DNA of 64,000 nt from Aedes albopictus (GCF_035046485.1 NC_085138.1:325992129-326056128), one strand, 5' to 3'. Numbered from the stretch's first letter, positions 35,204 to 47,057 are shown. Notes: generated from the letters alone by a model not told the origin. Made by a program: numbers and translations.

Positions 35204-35431
35204 CCCCTTTATTATTTCCTTACTACGACTATGCCTAATCCTTTCAAGGTGGGTTCTGGTGGCTTACAGTAGTAAAAAAGAAAGAATAAATTTAGATTTG
35301 ATGACTGAGAATTTAGTATAGAATATTGATTATATGTACTGATTTGAGTACTCAATTGTTCTGCCCCTTGCGAGCCCCACTGGCTACGCCTATGTGTGAT
35401 ATTTTTCTCGATAATGCAAGATTCTAAGAAA
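35204..35431 (-). repeat. Third, partial copy of an arm module
   Basis: Matches 37,513-37,744 in the same orientation and 27,777-28,000 inverted (TTTATTATTTCCTTACTACG, GGTGGGTTCTGGTGGCTTAC, CGATAATGCAAGATT). It sits just inside the right arm and is not mirrored beside the left arm, so it arose by an event separate from the arm inversion. Confidence 0.85.
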
Positions 35432-35469
35432 TCCTCTTGGCGTATATTCAAGGAACTTCTTTAAGCATT

Positions 35470-38344
35470 CCTCCAGCCATTTCGGATGGGATTTCAGAGA
35501 CTTATTATCTCCCGAAATACTTCTTCTAGAGATTTCAGAATCCTATAATGATTGCGTAACTCAATTTGCGTTAAATCAACCCAGCAATAGATTTTTGGGA
35601 TAAATCCCAGGAGAAATTCTTAGGAGAATCCCTAGAATAATGCCGCGAGGTATTATAGTAAGAATTTCTGGATGAGTCATGGGAAGAATTGCTGGAAGAC
35701 ACACAGAAGAAATTGCTTGTGAAATCCAGCTGGAATTGCTTGAGAAAGGCCAAGAGGAGTTCCTGGAGGAATACCATGAGAAATTTATGGGAAAATCTTT
35801 AGATAAAACCTCTTGGATAAAAATTTCTGGAGGAATCACCGGATGAACTTCTGGAAGAATCTTAGGTAAAATCACTGTAGGAAATCTTAGAAGGATTCTG
35901 GAGTGTACCATTGTAGAAATTTCAACAGAAATCCTAGAGATTACTGGAGGAAACCATTCTGAAATTTCTAAAGATCGAGAATGTCTGGAAAATCAAAAGA
36001 AAAATTTCTTGAAGAAATACCTGCAGAAATATCTCGAGAAGTCCCTGAAAGAACTGGTAGAGGTATTCTGAAGGAATCCACAGAGCAGACCCAAGGCCCT
36101 GGTGGAATCACAGGAGAAGTTTCTGAAAAATCTCAGGAAGATTTTCCGGGAAAAATCCAGCAAGAATGCCAGGATAAATGCCTAAACCCTAAAGCAATCA
36201 CTAAAATCATTCTTAGAGGTACGGTAGTTAGAATAACTGAAGGAATTCTTGGATAAAATCTCTGGACGATTTCCTGGATGAGTCCTTGAAGAAATCCCTG
36301 GCAGAACAACCGAAGCAATTTTTAGTAGAATTCCAGGAAGATTGCCCGGAAGGATCACAACAAGAAAGCTCTAGAGGAACTCCTAGCAGAATTTCTGAAG
36401 AACCACAGTTAGAAATTCTGGAGGAGTCTAAGCCATAATAATTGGAAGAACCAGAGGAATAGTACGTGAGGTATCCATGCTGGAATTTCTGGAGGAAGGC
36501 CACGGGGAGCTCCTGGAGAAATACCATGATAATTAACTGGATAAAATCTCTGAAGGAATTTCTAGACAATTCATCGGAGGAACTTCTATAAGAATGTCCG
36601 GAATATTGCCATGCTTAATCCTAAAAAAAAGTCCTGAAGAAATCCCACGAGAAAACTTTTGGAGATTTCCTGGAGGTATTACAGTAAGAATTTCTGGAGG
36701 AGTGAAGGAATTGCTGGTAGAACCACAGTTGCAAGCAATTGCTTGACGGATCACAGCTGAGTTTTCTGGATAAAATCTCTGAAGTGGTTCCTGGAGAAAT
36801 CCCTGGAGGAACTTCTGGAAAAATCCATGGAATATTGCATTGAATGATCCCACAAACAGTTCTTGAAGAAATTTGTGGAGGAATTCCTAGAACTTCAGGA
36901 GATTTCATAGAAGGTGTTTCAACAGAAATCATAGTAGGAAATGCTGGAAGAGTTTTAAAGATTTTTTTAAGAGTCCTTTTTTTTAAATTTTGAACTTCTT
37001 TTTCCATTCTTTATGTCTTCCGTAGGAGTAAATGATTGAAGTGGTTGCTTCTTATTACTAGTTTCTAAACTTCGTCTATTTTTTGTGTTATTTTAATGTT
37101 TTTTTTACCAAAAGGCTATTTGCAGTTCAGTAGGAATATATGGGCCTATCTTGATGCATAGGAAATTCATTGCCTGTATTTCCTAAGAAACCGCTTCTCT
37201 TGGATCGCAGTACGCAGTTGAACACGAAAATGGGCATTAAGATTTGTGAAAGAAATGAGAAGGTTTAGGGAACACCTAAAACTAGCTTCCCATCCAATTT
37301 TTAGAAGATCATTTGGTAATAGAAAAATAAATAGTGCATGTTATGTGTATTTTTCTAGATGCTGCCCCTCATTACTATTTCCCTAGCTCCGCCTATGTAT
37401 TGTATTATTTTTCTTATAAAGTTCATCGTCTCAAGATGCTTATCGTGGAAGAAAGACAATATTTACCTGCAAAGCGGCAACTTTTGAAAAATATTTAAAG
37501 TCACCTTTCTCCCTCTCCCCCCTTTATTATTTCCTTACTACGACTATGCCTAATCCTTTCAAGGTGGGTTCTGGTGGCTTACAGTGGTAAAAAAGAAAGA
37601 ATAAATTTAGTTTTGATGACTGAGAATTTAGTATAGAATATTGATTATATGTACTGATTTGAGTACTCAATTGCTCTACCCCTTGCGAGCCCATATCACT
37701 GGCTACGCCTATGTGTGATATTTTTCTCGACAATGCAAGATTTTAAGCTTCTAATTGGCGCAAGAAAATTGATTATTTGTTACTTTATGGTCAAGTTATG
37801 ATTTTTTGAAATTTTTGGACGATTTTGAAAGAATTGCCCCTTATTACTGTTTTTCCTAGCTTCGCCCATGATTTGCATTTTTTCTTGGAAGTACCTCACC
37901 TGAAGATTCTGACCGTGAAAGAAAATCATGATTTGCTTGCAAAACGGGGCTAATATAATTTTTTATATGTGTGGCGAACACATAAATGGGGTGCCCCCCA
38001 TTTGCCCTTATCCTTGCTACGACTATGTTCGATATTTTTTCTAGCAAGGTGAGTGTTGGCGGTTTCCAATGATGGAAGAAGATTGTAATTATATGGATTA
38101 ACAGCAAAGATATAGGCATTTGAATTAGTGTAACGCTGTTTTTAAGGAGGTGCCCCTCTTTGAAGAGCCCCTTTTTATCATTTTTCCTCGCTACGACTAT
38201 GTATGATAATTTATTATGAAAGCTGAGGCCCCAAGGTTTTCGGCAATATAAAAATTTTTACATTTGGGTTTAATACGAAGAAGATATGATGCATCGAAAA
38301 TTAGTGTAACGCTAATTTTAAGCACCGTCGCCTGAGAGTTAATC
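35470..38344 (-). repeat. Right arm of the large inverted repeat (2,875 bp)
   Basis: Reverse complement of 27,147-30,722 without the 663-bp insertion. A small indel is visible near 36,703 (CTTCACTCCTCC against CTTCTAGGACTCCTCC). Frames at 35,576-35,911, 35,981-36,256, 36,228-36,569 and 36,621-37,007 mirror left-arm frames and are repeat-derived. Confidence 0.9.
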
Positions 38345-38388
38345 ATCTTTTAAAATTACCTAAGCTTTTATTCGTCATGATAACATTA

Positions 38389-38544
38389 GGGGGATTCACT
38401 TAACAGCGTAAACTGATTAATCTGATTAAACGTCGCGATCACCAAGGCAATCTTTGATTATTTCATTCGAAAAATCATGAAACATTTCAAATAAACAGAA
38501 AATCATGGCTTACGCAGCAATATAACCTGTTTAGTGAGTACCCC
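38389..38544 (+). mobile_element. 156-bp TA-flanked MITE, GGGGGATTCACT ends
   Basis: Left GGGGGATTCACTTAACAG; right reverse complement GGGGTACTCACTAAACAG. TA lies outside (38,387-38,388 and 38,545-38,546). A reversed copy at 63,312-63,662 carries another MITE inside it. Confidence 0.8.
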
Positions 38545-38848
38545 TATTGTGTTTTAAGTAGGTTTACTATATATGATCAATAAAATTAATTTATATTCTT
38601 AGATAGGTGATTTCGAATACTTTGACCAATTCTCACCCCCTCTAAGGGGTGAGATTGGGTCAATTTTCAATCATTTGTAGTTTACTAAGCAATTCATAAA
38701 ACGTGATACTTTCTTGCTAAACTATCATTACTACATAGGAGAGTACACATACCAAATAAAAAGTTATTTCGACTTCAATTGCATTTGTTATTTAACAAAC
38801 AATCTTTGAGTATCCTTTTTTGACCCATTCTCACCCCCAACGACGGTA

Positions 38849-39232
38849 TCCGATTTCGTCAAAATATTATTCCGTTTTTGACAGCACTAAAAGTTTTATC
38901 ACATTTTGTCCCTCTATTATTATTTATTAATAGTTTAAAATTAATCTTGAGGTTCTGCATTCAGGATTATCTTTGAAGTAACCACTCGTGATGACATGAA
39001 AGTCGTGTACGCCACAGTAGCTTTTAACAATTTTTTGTTCAGCTGTAAATAGGAAATAATTTGCCTCACGCATAATTTTACTACTTTTTTGAAATTAAAC
39101 CAATTCATTTTTCAAGTGTACTACAAGTGGCTGATCATGAAAAACCAATAAAAGACGGGATGGGAATAACAAATCATCAAAGTGGAATTTGGCCCGCCTC
39201 TTTTCAACTTTGGGTTTTTTGGAACTATTGTT
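38849..39232. other. No feature recognised
   Basis: Unique AT-rich DNA between the large block and the SINE fragments. Confidence 0.35.
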
Positions 39233-39350
39233 GTATATTGTGTGGCAAGCACAACAATTCCAGGAAGCCAAGAAAATTTTCCCGAGTGGAACAGGAGTCG
39301 AACCCGTCTCCGGATTGGCGATCAAATGTCTTATCCACTAGGAAAATGGG
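39233..39350 (-). mobile_element. tRNA-derived SINE, 5' part
   Basis: On minus: CCTAGTGGATAAGACATTTG (A-box region), then B box GGTTCGACTCC, then GGAAAATTTTCTTGGCTTCC, the SINE body. The last block aligns with the fragment at 39,739-39,945, suggesting the same or a sister family. Confidence 0.7.
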
Positions 39351-39399
39351 AGATTCTTACATAATTTTTATCTGGGATTTTATCTTTCGATTGCTCTCA

Positions 39400-39735
39400 G
39401 CAACCCTTGCTAGGGATTTCACATTGTATGGCTTCAGTGGAATCCTCCAGATTTCTCAATGGATTTCTTCTGATAATTTTGCCATAAAATACATCAGAAA
39501 TTTTTTTAGAGGATTTAGGACTTAAGTCTTTTAGAAAGTTTCTATGAAACAGAAGTTTAGTCTAAGATCCAGGAACCCTAGTTCTCCTAGAACTTCTGAA
39601 GGATTCTGAGAAGACACTAAGTGTTTCCCAGAAGATATTCCTAAAGGAAGCTCATCAATTCTGAAGGTTTTCCACTTGAAACTTCTTAAGGAACTCCAGA
39701 AATAACCTTTTGTCAGATTTTTATCAGCGATTGGA
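39400..39735. repeat. Degenerate GAATCCTCCAGATTTCT-type array
   Basis: Short-period CTCCAGA, TTTCT and AACTTCTGAAGGA words, heavily diverged. Confidence 0.45.
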
Positions 39736-39738
39736 GAA

Positions 39739-39945
39739 CTCCTTCTTCTTCTTTATGGCTCTACGTCCCCAATGGAACTTGCCATGCCTCGCTTCAACTT
39801 AGTGTTCTTTGAGCACTTTAACTGTTATCAATATAAGGGCTTTCTTTGCCTGCCATTGCATGAATTTGTATACTTATTGTGAGGCAAGTACACTATGCCA
39901 AGGAAGTCGGGAAAATTTTCCCGACCGGTGGCTAACTGGAGACCC
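39739..39945 (-). mobile_element. Feilai-related SINE, 3' part
   Basis: Read on +: TTCTTCTTC tail, CTACGTCCCCAATGG, AACTTAGTGTTCTTTGAGCA, CCAAGGAAGTCGGGAAAATT, CCCGACCGG. It follows the order of the SINE at 2361-2638 but is about 70-75% similar by eye. The tRNA head is absent. Confidence 0.65.
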
Positions 39946-39949
39946 AGCA

Positions 39950-41000
39950 ACTGAAGTATTTTTAGCATAAACTTCTGGAGGATTCCTGGACTACACTAGA
40001 AAGAACTCTTGGAGGAAACACAGAAAGAAATCTGGAAGAAATTCCAAAGACGAAAGATAGAGTACAGAAAAATCTCTTGGAAGTATTCAAAATCAAATTT
40101 CCAAAACGAAATTTCGCTGCACACAGATACCAAAAAGAACTTCTATAGAAATCCTACAAAGAACTCATGCAGACATTTTTGGATAAGTCCCAGAAGAATT
40201 TCCTGGGAAAATACCAGAAGTAACTCTTTAAATAACTCTTTAAATCTCTGAAGAAACTTCTGATTAAATCCTAGAGAAGCTTTAAATGGAATCCCAGAAA
40301 GAAATTCTTTGAGAACTCCAGAAGAACACCTGGAGGAATATCAAAGAGATTTTTGAAGGAATTTCAGAAAATAATTTTTGAAGAATTCCCATAAGAAATT
40401 CTGAAGAAACGAAAGAACTCCTGTAGTTATTTTGGAAGGAAAATCTTGGTGAATCTCAAAAGCAACTCTGGGATGAATTTCGATTTTCAGAAAGAACTCC
40501 TTGAGTATTCCCAAAAGCAATACCTGTAGGACTCCTGTAGGAACAGTCCTGGAGTTTGCTCAGAGGGATTTCTTGGAGCAAACGCACAAATACCAAGAAG
40601 AACACCTGCAGGTACCACAGAGAACTCTTGGTGAAATTTTTGATGAGTCTCAGAAGTAACTACTGATAAATTCATAGAAAAACTTTTGAAAGAATTCCAT
40701 AAAGAAATTCTGTGGGAACCCCAGATAGAACTTATGGAGGGATATTAGAAAGAATATCCGGAGGAATTAAAAAAAAATCTTGGAAAAATTTCTGAAGCTA
40801 ATTAATGGATGAAATTCAAAAAATAACCAAGAGGTACGAGAGCAATTCCAGAGGGAACATTTTGAGGAATGCTAAGTTCTTGGGAAGTTCCAAGTGGACA
40901 AATTCCTTGAGATTTCCTAAAATTATCACAGAAAATAATTCTATGGGAATAGGAAAGTTCAGAATTTGTCCTAGCATTCTCTAAGATAAAATAACGCATT
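39950..41000. repeat. Degenerate AAGAACTCTTGGAGGAA-type array
   Basis: AGAAAGAA(C/A)T(C/T), CTCTTGGA and GAATTCC words recur at ~25-30 bp. Frames of 62-80 codons are repeat-derived. Confidence 0.5.
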
Positions 41001-41012
41001 AAGTTCACCCAG

Positions 41013-41063
41013 AGAGAGACGAACCAGCCAAGGGCTGAAAATCTCTAATAAAGTCAAAACAAT
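41013..41063 (+). mobile_element. SINE 3'-tail fragment
   Basis: GAGACGAACCAGCCAAGGGC followed by TGAAAATCTCTAATAAAGTC resembles the 3' end of the complete SINE at 63,713-63,898 (GAACTAGCCCAGGGCTAAAAATCTCG). Head missing. Confidence 0.65.
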
Positions 41064-43742
41064 GAATCAATTCATCCAGAGAAGATCCTATATTCCGTTT
41101 ACTAGGTGGAGTACATAAAAAAACTACATAATTTTGAAAGTTAATGTTCATTACAATAGTCTTCAAAATACTTTCACCCACATCTGGCACCCCTTGTGCA
41201 GAAACCATCCAAACGGCTGGCTATCAATGGTACCGCGGCCTCACTCTGCTGCTGTCGATCGTCATGATCGGGTTCGTCGCTTGGACGTGTGTTGAGATCT
41301 CCCTGTCCTGAAAGTGATATTGACGTTGATGAGCAACGTTTATTATCGGATCGGCAGACCTGTCTATACTATAGGGAGAATAAACGTGACAACGGCTGCT
41401 GTCAGCGCGTAGGAATCCGACAACGACGACGACGACGATGGGTTGCTTGTTATAGATCGTGATGTGATGATAACGAGAGCAATTGCGCGAAATTGGGGAC
41501 CACCACCCGTGAAGACCGAAGGGCATGAATGCAAAAAAGTGTGTTCCGAAGGAGGTGCCATATTAAAAGTAATGTCCCTTTTAATGGACACTAATTGCAT
41601 AATATATTCTCGCAACATTGGCTTATCGATGGGCGAAATTGTTGGTGGGATTCATTTTCTTGATGGATTGTTAGGAACGTTCTCGGGTGATGGGGCGTTT
41701 GTCTTTCTTCGTCTATCAAGCATCCATCCTTAAGGAGCGGATAAATCTTAGCACACGGATGCTGCCAGTCAACTTATCAAGATTGGTCTTACTTTTCTCT
41801 ACTAAGGCTACAGATTATTGCACCCAGAATGGAAGCGGGAACTTGTTTATCCCTTGATGCCACTTGACTGTAAAAAGATGGCTTCAGGATTTTGCGGCTA
41901 GTTATAAGGTGGTATCGGATTAACTAATGATATAAATATTTCTCTGTGACGCGTAATTAACGTTCCAGAGACAATTTTAGACACATTTCAAGTTGAACGA
42001 CAGGGTAATGTATAGTGATGCCGAAGCAGAGCCATTCTCTAGTACATGCAGGCTTGTCGTTGTTGAAATTTCAATGTTTCTTGATGTTGGAAAACCAGAT
42101 ATAGCTCCAAAATTCGTAATCATTCGTAAAGAATTAGTTAATAATGAATAATGAATTACATGAATGAAGAACTCGTTGCATAATCAACCATTGCGGTGCA
42201 CAAGTTGCATACTGATTTAAACAATATTGGTAATTTTGTCTTTTTTATGTCAACGCATAGCCCTCATTTCTACAGACTCACATTAAGAAATAATCCCAGG
42301 GCTAAGATCCGCATTCTGCTTTAGCGTAAATCTGAAGAACTCTCCATACCAATTATTTTCTTCGCGACAAATTGAGCCCTAATATACCGATCATTTACAC
42401 AGCTTGCTTTTGAATGCATCCGATAAATGGTCTGCTAGGAGCCAGTACTCTAGAAACATTTAACGACACTATAATCGCTTAAATTACCCTTAATGACAGA
42501 ATATCAATGATTATGCAATAAAATTACTACTTAATGGCATCTTACTGCGCCATAACACGCACTTTATCAACATGCCTTCGCAGTTGTCAGTCGGTGTGAA
42601 TCCCTGTTTGAGGAATCTGACTGAACGTGCCACAATTTTCCTGGACTGCCAACCACGCTTATTCGAAAATAAAAACATCTCTATCGGTTGTCTGTCGTCG
42701 TACAGAAACACAAACACTTCACCAATAATAGCTCAATTACGGGCTGCATCCCGACAGAGTGCGAGAGGGTGAAGCGATGACCCGTCGCGTCGTCGTCCCT
42801 TGCCAGGTTATCCAGAACCGCTAATTTTCGCGACGGTTGCAATTTTTCCTACAAATTAACTCATTTGGAATTGTCGCCTGCGCTGTGTTTGTCTCGCCGT
42901 AGGTCCGGATTCCCGAGACTCACAGTCATGAACTGGACTATGCAGGGAGATCAGCGACAGTGGAATCAGAATAGCCAACGCATAGCTATCTGTCTACCTT
43001 CGCAGTGCCACTTGGGTAAGAATTCATACCTATTTCCAGAACGGAAGGGGGCGTTTTGTGGACTGACAAGTCCAGAGAGTGTCGACGAAGTCACGTTCTG
43101 CGCTGTTGGATCTGGATTCCCCAGACGAGACCGGGATGAATTGATAGCGGACGCTTTTAATGAGGCAGCGCTAATTAATTGGTCGCAATGGTGTGCAATG
43201 CTCAATCCACCATCATCGCTGTAAATTCTGAGAATTGGTAAGAGTGAAAAATAAATTGAAGTGTTTGGTATGGCGCCCACTGCACCAACGGCACTCGTGT
43301 GGTGTTTTATCTCTTTGGCAGTAATTTATTTTCCGGGAAGAGCGAGGTGACACCGTTCTGGCATTAAATTACTCAGAAACGACTTAACTGTTGTATTTAC
43401 TCTATAATACAGTATGTATACGGAAATTCTATCAACCGAACTCCTATATCAAGAGAATTTGTACAATCTCAGAAAACACACGGCGTATTGTTACGTGTTA
43501 CATAACATCTATTCGTTGTTTCTACTGGAACTGCTTAGTACTAAAAATATTGCAGTAAAACAACACAAAATAATAATTAATTTGCTTTATGGATCGTAAC
43601 GGAAATTTAAAAAAGAACGATTATTAACTATTCAAAATATTCCTACTGATTAACTTTTGCTAATAACGGTTGATGAAGCTTTTAACAGCCCCACTTCACA
43701 TAACTATAAACAAACTGTCACTTATTTTTTGATTATTTTTTA
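41064..43742. other. Unique DNA; no supported gene
   Basis: 2.7 kb of less repetitive, locally GC-richer DNA. The frame at 42,865-43,224 (+, 119 codons) is the cleanest, but it has no known domain and a minus-strand frame overlaps most of it. A CGACGACGACGACGACGA tract lies near 41,422-41,439. If this window is an intron, stretches like this could be regulatory; nothing here shows it. Confidence 0.35.
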
Positions 43743-44089
43743 TGGGGAATTTTAGTTCAACACTGCTCAATGAGCCCGGCCTAAGAACACAACAGCCAAA
43801 GTTCCTAACCTAAGGCACTAACCAGGATTAAACTTTTGGCTTAGAAAAAAATCTCTGGAAGTTTCAATTCAAAGCAAAGCAAAGTAAAGACACATCGTAG
43901 TTGCTACTCCGTGATTGACCAGAACAATCGAAGTTGCACAGAGATCCAATGAATGATGCTTGGGACTAGCTACACACTCTCAATGTGCACAATTCGAGAG
44001 TTCAATTTTTTAAAGTCAATAAAGGCGCCGGCCACGTCCTTGCGGTCATCGGGAAAGAGAAAGAATGTTAGTTCGACAACCGTTGTTAC
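43743..44089 (+). repeat. ~345-bp direct repeat, upstream copy
   Basis: Starts TGGGGAATTTTAGTTCAACA and ends CGACAACCGTTGTTAC. About 95% identical to 47,325-47,662. It abuts LINE coding sequence directly on its right. Confidence 0.9.
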
Positions 44090-44122
44090 GGCTGGAAAAA
44101 CCTTTGTACAAATGGTTCCAGC

Positions 44123-45876
44123 TTGAGTGAAGTCAGTCGGTTAAACAAAATCCTTGCGAAATCTAAGGATTTCCGACTGAACGAACTTCGTTTGCCAAAT
44201 GGCGATCTGACTTCTTCTGATAAGGAAGTTCTGCAATGCTTATTCAGCACACACTTCCCTGGATGTGTGGATATTACATCTTCGGATGAACCTGATGTCT
44301 TTTCTTGTAGTTATGATTCTTTAGCTTCGGCTCGGAGTATTGTAACTATAGAATCGATTGAGTGGGCTCTTAATAGCTTTGCTCCTTCCAAATCTCCTGG
44401 GGCAGATAGGATTTATCCTATTTTGCTTCAGAAGGGATTTGATCATTTCAAACATGTTTTGAAAAATACTTGTTTGCAGTTTTGCTACAGGGTATATTCC
44501 CAAATCCTGGCGGGATATTACTGTGAAGTTTATTCCGAAAGTGGGTCGTGCGTCGTATGAAGAAGCAAAGAGTTTCAGACCTATCAGTTTGACCTCTTTT
44601 CTTCTGAAATGCTTAGAACGCATTGTGGATCATCACATCCGTGATGTTCATCTGGCCAACGTGCCTCTTCATGTGAACCAACATGCCTACCAATCTGGTA
44701 AGTCCACTGTGACTCTTTTGCACAAGGTTGTTTACGATATCGAGAAAGCATTCGCTCAAAAGTAATCTTGTTTGGGTGTTTTCTTAGATATCGAGGGTGC
44801 CTTTGACAACGTGCCTTTCGATGCTATATTGGAAGCCGCACGGAGTCATGGTATATCTCCAATGATTTCCAATTGGATTCACCAAATGCTCAAAAACCGA
44901 TATCTCTTCTCGACATTGCGTCTAGCAGGGATTAGGAAATTGAGTGTTTGTGGATGCCCCCAAGGGGGAGTCTTATCACCGCTTTTGTGGAATCTCGTAG
45001 CAGATACGCTATTGAGGCAACTCAATAATAGCGGTTTTCCTACTTATGGTTTTGCCGACGACTACCTAACATTGTTAGTTGGTATGTGCATCAGCACCCT
45101 TTTCGACCTGATGCAAAACGCCCTTCAGGTAGTTGAGGGTTGGTGTCGCCAATATGGCCTTTCGGTTAATCCGAGTAAAACATCTATTGTTCTTTTCACG
45201 GAAAGGCGAAACCGTAATGGCGTTCGACCTTTGCGTCTCTTTGATTCTGAAATCGATGTGACTGAACAGGTAAAGTACGTTGGAGTCATTCTTGATGCCA
45301 AGCTTTCCTGGACACCTCACATTGAGTTCAGAATCAAGAAAGCTTGTATGGCCTTCGGGCAATGCCGGCGTACTTTTGGTACAACTTGGGGTCTAAAACC
45401 CAAGTATATCAAATGGATTTACACAACTGTGGTTCGGCCAATACTGGCTTATGGATGTCTTGTGTGGTGGCAAAAGGGTGAAGTGAGAACGGTCCAATCA
45501 AAGTTAGGCCAACTCCAAAGGATGTGCTTTATGGCGATGTCTGGAGCGTTCTCTTCAACTCCTATGGCAGCGCTAGAAGTTCTCTTTGACGTTGCCTCAC
45601 TACACATTCATCTCAAACAAGAAGCAGTTTCTTGCACTTACCGGTTACGGGTACTCGGTCTACTAGAGGAAACTCCTGTGAACCGCATATCAACACACAC
45701 CTCGTTGTTTCCACTTTTGGTGATTCGGGACAAAATTGTCCTTGCTCCAAGTGATCTTACAATTGCTTGTTATTTTCCATATAGGACATTTTCCACGAAA
45801 TTCCCTTCCCGAGAAGAGTGGACATCTGGTTATGTGGAAAGAAGTATTTCAGACGGCATCGTATGTTACACTGCAC
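44123..45876 (+). pseudogene. Lian/LOA-like reverse transcriptase, nearly readable
   Basis: The pre-RT region (SEVSRLNKILAKS...) leads to SIEWALNSFAPSKSPGADRI. A frameshift near 44,490 precedes ITVKFIPKVGRASYEEAKSF and RPISLTSFLLKCLERIVD. At 44,763 a TAA stop replaces what is probably CAA. The main frame (44,772-45,884) then reads the catalytic blocks GVFLDIEGAFDNVPFD, CPQGGVLSPLLWNLVAD and FADDY, followed by the thumb (VKYVGVILDAKLSWTPHIEF) and a connection domain. The catalytic aspartates are present, so the core decayed little. One frameshift, one stop and the loss downstream of CYT (where a CYTDGS RNase H start is expected) disable it. Confidence 0.85.
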
Positions 45877-46622
45877 AGTATTAAAAATCCATGTAAATTT
45901 CCGCTAAATATAATGCACATAAAGGGAATGCTAAGATTAGCACAAAATTCAGCTAGAAATTAAATTTACAAGCCTTGTTTTGATTGCAAGTGTAAAGTTT
46001 AACCGTCGTGTAAATTTGCTTCGTGGCGGCTTATGGCGTGTTTGGATTCCTGTCAACCAAAGAAAAAATGAACAGGCGGAAAAAATCTAAGGTGGAGGGC
46101 ATATGCTTTTCGTTTTTTGGGATGTTGTTTCTGTAGTGGAAAGAAAAACAGTAAGCTTGCATGACAAACAATGTCTTTTATTTCATATTGAATCAAAATG
46201 TATCTCACTAGGAACTAAATGCTGATCTTAACACAACCCGAGAGGCAATTTCACAACAGTATAGAATGTTCTGACTATTTGCGCTCAAATAACAATCTTT
46301 CTACTATAATTATTTGTTGATTAATGCACTGTCACTAACTTGCAAACACTTTTAAATACTCATTTTGTTCACAAAAGTACCACTAAATATATAAAATAAG
46401 CTTAAAAGATCCAGTTGTTGACATTTTCTCGCGGAAGCAAAGGAAGCACTTTTCAATATGGCTGGCAGCTGCTGCGGTGCCCGCGCGAATGCCAAACGTA
46501 GTTACACGCGTTTCGTGTAAAATTAAGTCATTGTTTGCTGAAATCTCATTGCGGACAGCGAATGTTAAGCTAAATTAGTAGAAATGTCGAAATAACAGCT
46601 TATTTTTCGATGATGACCGGGG
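45877..46622. other. ~745 bp of foreign DNA replacing the LINE RNase H
   Basis: LINE similarity stops at ...DGIVCYT (about 45,876) and resumes at EPAIPISKCWIKLQI (46,627). The intervening bases are AT-rich, noncoding and not RNase H. Roughly 400 bp of LINE is missing, so this is insertion plus deletion or a recombination. No inverted ends or target duplication were found. Confidence 0.7.
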
Positions 46623-47057
46623 TTGAATGCTGAGCCAGCTATTCCGATATCGAAGTGTTGGATAAAGCTTCAGATTCACACCTGGGCTGTCATTCAACAC
46701 AGACAATATTGGAATAGTTTGGAGTCATGTCGTCAAACCAAATTGTATAGTGCTGAGCCATCTCTACGGGTGGCGAAGTATCTAACTAATCTGTCTAAGC
46801 AGAATTGCAGCATGCTGGTCAAAGCATTGACTGGCCACTGCCGACTCAGCTATCACATGGCAAATATTCAGCAAGCTGATTCATTTGCCTGTGATAGCTG
46901 TGAATCCGATTATGGAACTTCGTATCATCTGATATGTAACTGTCAAGTTTTCGCGCAACTGCGTTTCCGAGTATTCGGTAAACACTTATTAAGTGAAACT
47001 GATTTCAGAAACCTGAATCTTCAGGATATTCTGTTGTTCTTAACCCGATGTGGTTAA
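46623..47057 (+). pseudogene. LINE C-terminal Cys/His domain
   Basis: From EPAIPISKCWIKLQIHTWAV through CRQTKLYSAEPSLRVAKYL, LVKALTGHCRLSYHMANI, FACDSCESDYGTSYHLICNC and LNLQDILLFLTRCG to the natural stop. The CDSC...H...C arrangement is the terminal zinc-knuckle-like domain of LOA/R1/I-group elements, thought to bind template RNA or target DNA. This part alone is intact. Its upstream protein is severed, so it has no start of its own. Confidence 0.8.

Larger units (their letters stand above)
27143..38343. mobile_element. Foldback-like 11.2-kb block with ~2.9-kb inverted arms
   Basis: The two ends are inverted copies: GATTAACTCTCAGGCGGCGG on the left, and GATTAACTCTCAGGCGACGG as the reverse complement of the right. 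The similarity continues for the full arms at an estimated >95% identity. TCTTTTA occurs directly outside both ends. Arms contain tandem modules, then a short-period array, as in Foldback elements of Drosophila, whose long inverted ends are made of tandem subunits. The spacer (30,723-35,469) has no long ORF, so any mobility would need outside enzymes. A simple inverted segmental duplication is the alternative. Confidence 0.55.
25963..38846. mobile_element. Candidate 12.9-kb span between matching inverted termini
   Basis: Left CCGTCGATGGGGGTGACAAT and right (reverse complement) CCGTCGTTGGGGGTGAGAAT agree at 23 of 25 positions when extended to GGGTC. TA lies outside both (25,961-25,962 and 38,847-38,848). 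The motif GGGGTGAGATTGGGTCA recurs inside: 25,991, 26,363 and 38,646 on +, about 38,622-38,639 on -. Either one TA-type element was inflated by later insertions, including the foldback block, or two separate copies of one MITE happen to face each other. No transposase is visible. Confidence 0.4.

Noticed and set aside
42865..43224. 119-codon frame as a possible exon
   Set aside because: No known domain, a long overlapping minus-strand frame, and the internal GTAAG...TTCCAG pair is only ~24 bp apart, too short for an intron.
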